Shown: positions 1 to 5,909 of the stretch, one piece after another
Layout: each line of letters starts with the position of its first letter
Position numbering within the stretch: the stretch's first letter is position 1
Source of the DNA: Bacteroidales bacterium
Lineage (GTDB): Bacteria; Bacteroidota; Bacteroidia; Bacteroidales; WCHB1-69
Assembly (NCBI GenBank): GCA_031272415.1
Contig: JAISTU010000085.1
Location: 1 to 6,142, forward strand
Reading direction: 5' to 3'
DNA length: 6,142 bases
Made by a program: the position numbers and the translations under genes
The notes under the pieces: model-generated
What the model was told of the DNA's origin: nothing
The model's database searches: none
Seen by the model: only the letters and a program-made list of their open reading frames with translations

Positions 1-696
1 GGTACTCCAACTTTTTTGGTAGAAATGGTGAAAAATGCTAAACTTGATGTTCCAAAACTCGAAAATGAAACTCGCATTGCAGCACAATCAATTATGGATT
101 ATCGTTATGAAAATAAAAATCCTGTACCGGTGTTGTATCAGAGTGGCTATTTGACCATTAAAAGTTTTGACAAAGAACGAAATCAATATGTGCTTGGATT
201 TCCAAATGAGGAGGTAAAATATGGCTTTTTAGAAGAATTATTGCCCATATACTTTTTTAAGAAAGATGACTTTACAGAAATTGATTATAACAATTTTGTA
301 GATGATTTGTTGGATGAGCAAATTGATACTTTTATGGAGCGCTTGAAGGTGTTCTTCTCTGGATTTAGTTATGACCTTGAAAATAAAACTGAAAAGCACT
401 ATCAGACAGTATTTTACATTCTTTTTGCATTGATGGGACAAAGAATTACAGTCGAGCCACATTATGCCGTAGGAAGACCCGATGCAGTGGTTGAATTTAA
501 GGATAAAATTTTTATTTTTGAGTTCAAAATGGACGGCAATGGTACTGCCGAAGATGCCTTAAAACAAATTGATATTAAAGATTATGCAGGGAAATTCTAT
601 CTTGCAGGCAAAAAAGTTTTCAAAATCGGAGTGGAAATGGATAATAAAATGAGAAATGTGAAAAATTGGGTGTATTTGCCCAAGAGAATTGAGTGA
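1..696 (+). CDS. AAA-ATPase-like / PD-(D/E)XK nuclease superfamily protein, 3' part only
   Basis: This is the C-terminal part of a protein whose gene begins before the window. The frame is open from the first base (codons read GTPTFLVEM), so the TTG at 16 is not a real start. The visible text starts inside the winged/lid region that follows the AAA-ATPase-like domain: GTPTFLVE, then a segment with YQSGYLTIK and LGFPNEEVKYGFL typical of this family. The last third is a PD-(D/E)XK nuclease fold: a Glu codon at 391-393, PD at 478-483, and the E-x-K pair EFK at 520-528, followed by a helix with ALKQID. Full-length relatives are usually 500 residues or more (from memory), so over half is missing here. 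These proteins occur in many divergent copies in Bacteroidota; their biological role is unknown, and nuclease activity is inferred only from the motif. The gene converges on fabG. Family call is firm; function is not. Confidence 0.86.
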   Translation, partial: GTPTFLVEMVKNAKLDVPKLENETRIAAQSIMDYRYENKNPVPVLYQSGYLTIKSFDKERNQYVLGFPNEEVKYGFLEELLPIYFFKKDDFTEIDYNNFVDDLLDEQIDTFMERLKVFFSGFSYDLENKTEKHYQTVFYILFALMGQRITVEPHYAVGRPDAVVEFKDKIFIFEFKMDGNGTAEDALKQIDIKDYAGKFYLAGKKVFKIGVEMDNKMRNVKNWVYLPKRIE

Positions 697-747
697 GAAT
701 GAAAAAATAAATATTTGATTATCAATATTTTACGCATTTTATTTATT

Positions 748-806
748 CGATTTTAGAACGTTTTTATTCAAAAATGCAAAAAAACGTAAGGTAATTCTCA
801 ATTTTT
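748..806 (+). repeat. Dispersed intergenic repeat, copy A
   Basis: This AT-rich element begins 51 bp after the stop of the nuclease-family gene. It matches 5802-5861: 33 of 37 positions agree between 748-784 and 5802-5838 (shared cores TTTTAGAAC and AAAATGCAAAAAAA). After a poorly matching stretch of 6-7 bases, TAATTCTCAA is again identical. Inside copy A, ACGTTTTT (758-765) and AAAAACGT (780-787) could form a stem with a 14-base loop. That stem is not conserved in the other copy, so a terminator role is doubtful. Confidence 0.6.
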
Positions 807-819
807 AATTTTTAATTGA
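798..819. repeat. AT-rich inverted repeat behind fabG
   Basis: TCAATT (798-803) and AATTGA (814-819) are perfect inverted arms around a ten-base T/A spacer. They lie 5 bp beyond the fabG stop and overlap the end of repeat copy A. The same design (arms ending TTCAATT/AATTGAA around an A/T spacer) recurs at 3774-3805. The stem has no G+C core, so it would be a weak terminator at best. No other structure explaining the end of the fabG transcript is visible in 697-824. Confidence 0.4.
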
Positions 820-824
820 ATCTC

Positions 825-1553
825 TCAAGTATACAGACCTCCGTTGATAGAGATAACTTCGCCAGTGATATAACTTGCTGATTCTGACGCTAAAAATGTG
901 ATTAAAGCGGCTACTTCTTCGGCAGTACCAAATCGATTAGCAGGAATTTGTTTTTTGAGATTATCGATGTCTAAATCTTTGGTCATATCGGTAGCAATAA
1001 AGCCGGGTGCTACTGCATTAACAGTAATTTTTCTTGCGGCGACCTCTTGTGCCAATGCTTTTGTGGCGCCGATGATGCCTGCTTTGGCTGCCGAATAATT
1101 GACTTGTCCGGGCAAACCTTTTAAACCTGACAGCGATACTACATTGATAATCCGCCCTTTACGCTTTGTAACCATCGTTTGCAAAACCGCCTTTGTAACA
1201 TAAAAAAACGAATATAAATTGGTATTTAAAACGTTTGTCCATTGATTTTCCTCCATAAATACCATCAAAGCATCTTCTCTAATGCCTGCATTATTGACCA
1301 AAACAGAAATAAAATCATTAGAATGTGCTGATTTCCAGCCATCTAATGCTATTTCTATTTGTTTTTTATCGCTTATATCAAAAGGCAATAATTCTGCCTT
1401 ACCGCCCTCATTTTCAATCATTTGCAAAACCTCTTCGGCTGCAGCCTTGTTGGATAGATAGTTCAATAAAACAGGGTAGCCCGCCTTTGCCAATGCAATT
1501 GCGGTGGCTTTGCCTATGCCCCTTGATGCGCCTGTTATTAAAGCATATTCCAT
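825..1553 (-). CDS. fabG: 3-oxoacyl-ACP reductase FabG-type short-chain dehydrogenase
   Basis: A 242-residue classical SDR, close to the ~244 residues of E. coli FabG. It should reduce a 3-oxoacyl-ACP to the 3-hydroxyacyl-ACP with NADPH in the cytoplasm. Visible motifs: cofactor loop TGASRGIG (7-14), NNAG (87-90), Asn110, catalytic Ser140, Tyr153 and Lys157 (YSAAK), the VAPGFIATDM segment (181-190), and the C-terminal YITGEVISINGG (228-239). The ATG at 1553 puts the Rossmann strand at residues 3-7, as expected. It starts 4 bp after the lyase stop, so the two genes are almost certainly co-transcribed. That pairing suggests a ketoreductase for aryl-polyene or flexirubin-type chain extension rather than the housekeeping FabG, but sequence alone cannot exclude ordinary fatty acid synthesis. 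It is the last gene of the minus-strand run and converges on the nuclease gene. Confidence 0.92.
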   Translation of the reverse strand: MEYALITGASRGIGKATAIALAKAGYPVLLNYLSNKAAAEEVLQMIENEGGKAELLPFDISDKKQIEIALDGWKSAHSNDFISVLVNNAGIREDALMVFMEENQWTNVLNTNLYSFFYVTKAVLQTMVTKRKGRIINVVSLSGLKGLPGQVNYSAAKAGIIGATKALAQEVAARKITVNAVAPGFIATDMTKDLDIDNLKKQIPANRFGTAEEVAALITFLASESASYITGEVISINGGLYT

Positions 1554-1557
1554 ATTT

Positions 1558-3117
1558 TTACTGTCTAAAATTATTTTTGGATTGTTTTATTTCATTGATT
1601 ACTTTTTCAATATAGGCATATTTAGGAGCATCTTCTTTAAACGCAGGCATGACACTCCTTACGGTTTCGTATGCATATAATGAAGAAACGGACAATTTAT
1701 TCTTAATTTTCAGATAATCAACGGCTTGTGCCAATGCAATACAATAAATAGCCATCACTTCAAAAGCATTGTCAATCACTTTGGCAGCAAGCAGTGCAGC
1801 ATTTGTGCCCATAGATACAATGTCTTGATTATCATTGTTATTAGGAATACTATGAATGTACATCGGATAACAAAGTGTTTGACTTTCGGCGGTCGTTGAG
1901 GTGGCTGTAAATTGCGCCCCCTGCATGCCGTAATTCAATCCCAATTTGCCTAAATTAACAAAGGGAGGCAATATTTCGTTCACACGGTCATGCAACAAAT
2001 AATTCAATTGTCGCTCGGCAAGCATGGTTGTTTTGCAAACCGCCATTTTTAATTTATCCATTGCGAAAGCGACATATTCCCCATGAAAATTACCCCCATG
2101 ATAAATATTTTTACTTTCTATATCCACAATCGGATTGTCATCTACCGAATTGATTTCATTTTGAACTATATTCCTTACAAATTGCATTTCATCAAAAGCA
2201 GCACCCAAAATTTGAGGCACACAACGCAGTGAATAATAGGGCTGTATGCGACTTTTAAAGTAAGTTTCATTACTTTTTTGCTTATAAAGTTCTTTTTGTC
2301 TGTTTTTTAAGCATTTACTGCCCTTTGCAATTTCTCTCATTGTTCCGGCAACATATTTTTGTCCCGGATGCACTTTGGAATTATTGAGTTCAGGAGATAA
2401 AAAATCATCATAAGACCCTGCTATTTCATTGATTAACAATGAAGTAACAATAGACCAAAATTGTAAAATATCACAATAATGCAAATTTACAAATGCAATA
2501 CCTGTCATCATGGAAGTGCCGTTACAAAGTGCTAATCCGTCCCGCAATCTCAACAACAAAGGGCTTATTTTCTCTTTTAACATTGCATCAACGGTAGGAC
2601 ACTTTTTGCCTTTATAGATAACTTCGCCCTCTGCAATCAGTGTCAATGCGATATGTGCCAATTGTACCAAATCTCCGCTGGCACCTACACTGCCATGACG
2701 CGGTACAACAGGAATTATATCATTGTTGATAAAATAAGCCAAAATTTGTACCGTGTCCGGATGCACCCCCGATTTGCCCAACAAAAAAGTAAGACAGCGA
2801 CACAACATCGCCGCTTTTACATAAATGTCCGGCAATGGCCCGCCTGTTCCGCAAGCGTGAGAGTGGATAATATTGTATTGCAATTCGGCTAAATCTTCAT
2901 CACTGATGCGATACTGTGCCATCGGACCAAAGCCTGTATTGATACCGTAAATTACTTTATCTGCCGAAAAAGACCGTAAAAATTCATAATTTTTTTCTAC
3001 ATTTCGCATTTTGGTTTTGGTGATTACCAATGGTCTCCCTTTAAAAAGAATGTCCTCCAAAAACTTATCTGAAAATGTTTCGATATATGTATGGTCTCCC
3101 CAATTATTTTCTTGCAT
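1558..3117 (-). CDS. Aromatic amino acid ammonia-lyase (MIO family), probably tyrosine ammonia-lyase
   Basis: A 519-residue HAL/PAL/TAL-family enzyme. It eliminates ammonia from an aromatic amino acid to give an aryl-acrylate (p-coumarate from tyrosine). The MIO cofactor would form from A146-S147-G148 in GSVGASGDLVQLAH. Also visible: catalytic Tyr57 in YGINTGFG, Asn199 in CNGTS, Tyr295 and Arg298 in YYSLR, Asn328 in DDNP, and the block FTATSTTAESQ (403-413). Gln431 in NQDIVS replaces the glutamate that binds histidine in HutH (NQEDHVS), favouring PAL/TAL over HAL. The selectivity-loop pair is Ser86-His87, as in HutH but, as I recall, also in the Flavobacterium johnsoniae tyrosine ammonia-lyase. 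The latter strongly resembles this protein (MAQYRI, YHGGNFHG, HSIPNNNDNQDIVSMGTN). Such lyases sit in flexirubin gene clusters. The start at 3117 lies only 24 bp after tRNA-Val with no terminator or recognisable promoter between, and no Shine-Dalgarno sequence. Family is certain; substrate is inferred. Confidence 0.93.
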   Translation of the reverse strand: MQENNWGDHTYIETFSDKFLEDILFKGRPLVITKTKMRNVEKNYEFLRSFSADKVIYGINTGFGPMAQYRISDEDLAELQYNIIHSHACGTGGPLPDIYVKAAMLCRCLTFLLGKSGVHPDTVQILAYFINNDIIPVVPRHGSVGASGDLVQLAHIALTLIAEGEVIYKGKKCPTVDAMLKEKISPLLLRLRDGLALCNGTSMMTGIAFVNLHYCDILQFWSIVTSLLINEIAGSYDDFLSPELNNSKVHPGQKYVAGTMREIAKGSKCLKNRQKELYKQKSNETYFKSRIQPYYSLRCVPQILGAAFDEMQFVRNIVQNEINSVDDNPIVDIESKNIYHGGNFHGEYVAFAMDKLKMAVCKTTMLAERQLNYLLHDRVNEILPPFVNLGKLGLNYGMQGAQFTATSTTAESQTLCYPMYIHSIPNNNDNQDIVSMGTNAALLAAKVIDNAFEVMAIYCIALAQAVDYLKIKNKLSVSSLYAYETVRSVMPAFKEDAPKYAYIEKVINEIKQSKNNFRQ

Positions 3118-3141
3118 TTTGTCTGTTTTTTTTATTGTCAG

Positions 3142-3216
3142 TGAACTGTGAGGGAGTCGAACCCTCGACCTCTACCCTGTCAAGGTAGCGCTCTAAACCA
3201 ACTGAGCTAACAGTTC
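3142..3216 (-). tRNA. tRNA-Val (anticodon GAC)
   Basis: A complete 75-base cloverleaf on the minus strand. The acceptor arms GAACTGT and ACAGTTC pair in all seven positions; the D stem is GCTC/GAGC with a 10-base loop containing GG. The anticodon stem is CTACC/GGTAG around TTGACAG, with GAC at 3179-3181. The T stem is GAGGG/CCCTC around TTCGACT. The discriminator is A, as expected for tRNA-Val, and CCA is not encoded. GAC reads GUC and GUU. It sits 50 bp after the DUF5606 stop and 24 bp before the lyase start on the same strand. I see no convincing TAnnTTTG box in 3217-3266, so its promoter could be further upstream. Confidence 0.98.
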
Positions 3217-3266
3217 TATCTTTATAGTAAATTAATATAAAAACATTATGAAAATGATATTTTTTC

Positions 3267-3722
3267 TTATTTTTCTTCTTCCGTTATTGCCTCCTTATCG
3301 GGGGCATTTTCTGTGGTTTCTTCTTGTGGAGTAAAATCCAATATATTCTTCTCTGTCAATAAGTTATACCATGAAAATAATTTTTTAATGTCGGAAACAT
3401 GCACTTTTTCTTTGTCATAAGTTGGAATCATTTCAGCCATCTTATTTTTGAGCGTTTGATTGTCCATTTTTTCGACATTTTCAATTATTTGCTTGCCTGT
3501 AAAATTGTCAATCATTTCAAACGCCTTCACAAGCGGCAAATCTTCCTCTTCGGTAAATATACATATATCATGTAAAGTCGTTACTCTTGTACGCACTGTT
3601 GAAAATATCGGCATACGCGTTTTATCAATCAACGACTCCACAATTAGATTGTTTTTCCCGTTGGAAACCAACTCAAACAATCCACTTTTCCCTGATACCA
3701 TCAAAATTTTCTTTAAATCCAT
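3267..3722 (-). CDS. DUF5606 family protein
   Basis: A 151-residue protein that I recognise as the Bacteroidota-specific DUF5606 family, whose function is unknown to me. Family landmarks are the N-terminus MDLKKILMVSGKSGLFEL (1-18), IVESLIDKTRMPIF (27-40) and, most diagnostic, YDKEKVHVSDIKKLFSWYN (102-120) followed by LL. Residues 131-151 form an acidic, probably disordered tail rich in Glu. There is no signal peptide or membrane segment, so it is probably cytoplasmic. The ATG at 3722 fits the conserved N-terminus exactly. A TAnnTTTG box lies 35 bp upstream, suggesting its own promoter. Neighbours are lepA (113 bp upstream) and tRNA-Val (50 bp downstream); they hint at a housekeeping setting but do not reveal a role. 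Confidence 0.85.
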   Translation of the reverse strand: MDLKKILMVSGKSGLFELVSNGKNNLIVESLIDKTRMPIFSTVRTRVTTLHDICIFTEEEDLPLVKAFEMIDNFTGKQIIENVEKMDNQTLKNKMAEMIPTYDKEKVHVSDIKKLFSWYNLLTEKNILDFTPQEETTENAPDKEAITEEEK

Positions 3723-3755
3723 TCTATCTGCTTTTTGTTAAAAATTCAAAGTATT

Positions 3756-3792
3756 TACAAAGATACACAAATATTTCAATTAAAAATAAAAA
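3756..3792 (-). repeat. 37-bp upstream element, copy 1 (before the DUF5606 gene)
   Basis: This stretch agrees with 5678-5714 in 34 of 37 positions; differences are at 3762, 3771 and 3773. Both copies lie just upstream of a minus-strand gene in the same orientation and contain a TAnnTTTG box. The downstream half (TTTCAATTAAAAATAAAAA on the plus strand) is identical in both. Confidence 0.65.
3758..3765 (-). promoter_or_regulatory. Probable -7 box of the DUF5606 promoter
   Basis: The minus strand reads TATCTTTG, an exact match to the Bacteroidota -7 consensus TAnnTTTG. It lies 35 bp before the ATG at 3722, giving a leader of roughly 30 bases. No clear TTTG-type -33 element is seen at the usual spacing; an A/T-rich tract occupies that place. 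Confidence 0.5.
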
Positions 3793-3805
3793 ATAAAAAT
3801 TGAAA
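3774..3805. repeat. AT-rich inverted repeat between lepA and the DUF5606 gene
   Basis: TTTCAATT (3774-3781) and AATTGAAA (3798-3805) are perfect 8-bp inverted arms around a 16-base spacer of A and T. The left arm overlaps the 37-bp promoter element; the right arm is about 30 bp past the lepA stop. It may end the lepA transcript weakly, but it has no G+C stem. Confidence 0.4.
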
Positions 3806-3835
3806 ATGTTTTATAACTTATCAATTTTGCATCAT

Positions 3836-5623
3836 TTAATCAATTTTCAACACTGCCAAAAAAGCGGATTGAGGGACTTCTACATTGCCGATTTGCCGCA
3901 TACGTTTTTTACCTTTCTTTTGTTTTTCAAGCAATTTACGTTTTCGTGTTATATCGCCGCCATAACATTTTGCGGTTACATCTTTGCGGACGGCTTTAAC
4001 GGTTTCACGTGCAATTATTTTTGAGCCTATTGCCGCTTGAATGGCTATATCAAATTGCTGTCGGGGTATCAATTCTTTTAATTTTTCGCACATCCGCCTG
4101 CCGAAAGAATAAGCATGGTCATTGTGAATGAGCGTCGAAAGAGCATCCACCGAGTCGCCGTTGAGCAAAATGTCCAATTTAGCCAATTTAGCCTCCTTAT
4201 AACCGCTTAAATGATAATCAAACGAAGCATATCCCTTTGAACAACTTTTTAGTTTGTCGTAAAAATCAAACACAATTTCACCCAAAGGCAAATCAAAAGT
4301 CAATTCGGCACGGTCAGAAGTGAGATAAACTTGCGATTTCAATGTTCCCCGCTTGTCCAAACAAAGTGTCATTATAGAGCCTATAAACTCCGCTTTGGTA
4401 ATGATTTGTGCCAAAATATAAGGCTCTTCAATGTGGTCAATATTGTTTAAAGGGGGCATGCCGGAGGGATTATGAACGTCCAACATTTCCTTTTTTGTAG
4501 TAAAAACGTGATAAGACACATTGGGGACGGTCGTTATAACATCCATATCGAACTCTCTATCAAGCCTTTCCTGTATAATTTCCATGTGCAATAAGCCCAA
4601 AAAACCACACCTAAATCCAAATCCGAGTGCAAGAGAAGACTCCGGCTCAAAACTCAAAGAAGCATCATTGAGTTGCAATTTTTCCAACGAAGAACGCAAC
4701 TCCTCATAATCATCCGCATCAACAGGATAAATACCCGCAAAAACCATCGGTTTAACCTCCGAAAAGCCCTCAATAGGTGCCAAACACGGATTTTCAACAT
4801 GTGTAATCGTGTCGCCAACTTTAACTTCCTTTGCATTTTTAATCCCCGAAATAATATAACCTACGTCGCCCGCTTCTAAATACGGACGCGGATTTTGGGT
4901 CAATCCAAGTACTCCAATTTCGTCTGCATGATATTGTTTGCCTGTTGAAACAAATTTTACAAAATCGTTGGTCTTAATTTTCCCGTTAAATATTCTAAAA
5001 TATGCAATAATGCCTCTAAATGAATTGAATACGGAGTCAAAAATTAACGCTTGCAGGGGAGCATTGGCATCTCCCTTTGGCGGTTGAATGCGACTGACAA
5101 TGGCTTTCATTACCTCATCAACACCTTCGCCTGTTTTGGCACTTACGCACAAAATATCTTCCCTTTGGCAACCCAATAAGTCCACAATTTGGTCTTTAAC
5201 TTCCTCCGGCATAGCACTTGGCATATCCATTTTATTGAGCACAGGGATAATGTCCAAATCATGCTCTAATGCCAAATATAAATTAGAAATTGTCTGTGCC
5301 TGAATACCTTGCGTTGCATCCACAATCAATAAAGCACCCTCACAAGCCGCAATTGAACGCGATACTTCATAAGAAAAATCTACATGACCGGGCGTGTCTA
5401 TCAAATTCAAAATATATTCTTTGCTATCTTGTTGATAAACCATTTGGACTGCATGACTTTTGATGGTAATTCCTTTTTCACGTTCCAAATCCATGTCATC
5501 TAAGAGTTGATTTTGAAAATCACGCTCGCTGACGGAGCCTGTATATTGCAACAATCTATCTGCTAATGTGCTTTTTCCGTGGTCAATATGCGCTATTATA
5601 CAAAAATTTCGTATTCTATCCAT
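3836..5623 (-). CDS. lepA: Elongation factor 4 (LepA), back-translocating ribosomal GTPase
   Basis: A complete 595-residue LepA/EF4 (E. coli: 599). It is a ribosome-associated GTPase linked to translation initiation/elongation quality and back-translocation. All GTPase motifs are intact: P-loop AHIDHGKS (11-18), Thr53 in GITIK, DTPGH (76-80), NKMD (130-133) and SAK (161-163). Domain II follows from about residue 185. EF-G-like domains come next, including FRCGFLGLLHMEI, and the LepA-specific C-terminal domain ends with TAKCYGGDITRKRKLLEKQK and GNVEVPQSAFLAVLK. The ATG at 5623 is fixed by the conserved start MDRIRNFCIIAHIDHGK. The leader ACATTAAATTTTACGA has no Shine-Dalgarno sequence. A -7 box lies 57 bp upstream and an intrinsic terminator separates the gene from the preceding Rpn gene. 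There is nothing unusual in the protein. Confidence 0.99.
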   Translation of the reverse strand: MDRIRNFCIIAHIDHGKSTLADRLLQYTGSVSERDFQNQLLDDMDLEREKGITIKSHAVQMVYQQDSKEYILNLIDTPGHVDFSYEVSRSIAACEGALLIVDATQGIQAQTISNLYLALEHDLDIIPVLNKMDMPSAMPEEVKDQIVDLLGCQREDILCVSAKTGEGVDEVMKAIVSRIQPPKGDANAPLQALIFDSVFNSFRGIIAYFRIFNGKIKTNDFVKFVSTGKQYHADEIGVLGLTQNPRPYLEAGDVGYIISGIKNAKEVKVGDTITHVENPCLAPIEGFSEVKPMVFAGIYPVDADDYEELRSSLEKLQLNDASLSFEPESSLALGFGFRCGFLGLLHMEIIQERLDREFDMDVITTVPNVSYHVFTTKKEMLDVHNPSGMPPLNNIDHIEEPYILAQIITKAEFIGSIMTLCLDKRGTLKSQVYLTSDRAELTFDLPLGEIVFDFYDKLKSCSKGYASFDYHLSGYKEAKLAKLDILLNGDSVDALSTLIHNDHAYSFGRRMCEKLKELIPRQQFDIAIQAAIGSKIIARETVKAVRKDVTAKCYGGDITRKRKLLEKQKKGKKRMRQIGNVEVPQSAFLAVLKID

Positions 5624-5677
5624 TCGTAAAATTTAATGTGAAATATCTCTCTCTTTTCTTAAAAAAAATACCTATTC

Positions 5678-5714
5678 TACAAAAATACACAATTTTTTCA
5701 ATTAAAAATAAAAA
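5678..5714 (-). repeat. 37-bp upstream element, copy 2 (before lepA)
   Basis: Partner of 3756-3792 with three mismatches. Its upstream end on the minus strand is also the U-tract of the terminator hairpin at 5711-5747, so the terminator tail and the lepA promoter overlap. Confidence 0.65.
5680..5687 (-). promoter_or_regulatory. Probable -7 box of the lepA promoter
   Basis: The minus strand reads TATTTTTG, matching the Bacteroidota consensus TAnnTTTG, 57 bp before the lepA ATG. It would give a leader of about 50 bases. As at the DUF5606 gene, the -33 region is a T-rich tract without an obvious TTTG. Confidence 0.5.
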
Positions 5715-5747
5715 GCCCCCTAAATTCCCTCCCAAGGGGCACTTTTT
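5711..5747 (-). terminator. Intrinsic terminator between the Rpn gene and lepA
   Basis: On the minus strand GCCCC (5740-5736) pairs with GGGGC (5719-5715), and the stem is followed by TTTTTATTTTT. The flanking A5 and T5 tracts extend the stem past a two-base AC bulge, so the structure could also work on the plus strand. The interior (TAAATTCCCTCCC on plus) resembles C/G-rich hairpins dispersed between genes in many Bacteroidota genomes. It lies 163 bp past the Rpn stop, and no nearer strong hairpin is visible. It probably shields lepA from read-through. Confidence 0.7.
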
Positions 5748-5801
5748 GAGAATTGTTGTAGAGGTAATGGCATACTTTGCCGAAAATAGTTGAGAGTTGT
5801 C

Positions 5802-5861
5802 CAATTTTAGAACTTTTTTATCCCAAAATGCAAAAAAAAACTCTTAATTCTCAACTTTTTT
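5802..5861 (+). repeat. Dispersed intergenic repeat, copy B
   Basis: Second copy of the element at 748-806, with the same orientation on the plus strand. It lies in the gap behind the 3' end of the minus-strand Rpn gene, so relative to that gene it is reversed. The 5624-5909 gap holds, in order, the lepA leader, promoter, terminator, about 50 bp of unassigned sequence (5748-5801), this repeat, and 48 bp of Rpn 3' flank. Confidence 0.6.
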
Positions 5862-5909
5862 AACAAAGGGGAATGGATTCTTGCTGGAAATTTCTGCAAT
5901 TTTTTATTG

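Noticed and set aside
16..18. TTG as the start codon of the first gene.
   Set aside because: The frame is open to base 1 and the preceding residues GTPTF belong to a conserved family motif, so the gene starts outside the window.
758..787. Stem ACGTTTTT/AAAAACGT as a terminator for the plus-strand nuclease gene.
   Set aside because: Mostly A-T pairs, a 14-base loop, no U-tract after it on the plus strand, and the pairing is lost in the second copy of the repeat.
898..1098. Plus-strand open frame of 66 codons inside fabG.
   Set aside because: It lies antisense to the conserved SDR core, which fully explains the sequence.
3460..3796. Two plus-strand open frames opposite the DUF5606 gene and its promoter.
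   Set aside because: They are antisense to a conserved family protein and have no upstream promoter box or recognisable protein features.
5616..5804. A 62-codon minus-strand open frame overlapping the lepA start.
   Set aside because: It runs through the terminator hairpin and the lepA promoter, has no recognisable domain, and its composition is that of AT-rich intergenic DNA.
5881..5899. Imperfect palindrome around GAAATTTC behind the Rpn stop.
   Set aside because: The arms are interrupted and the stem is weak with no U-tract; the clear terminator is at 5711-5747.
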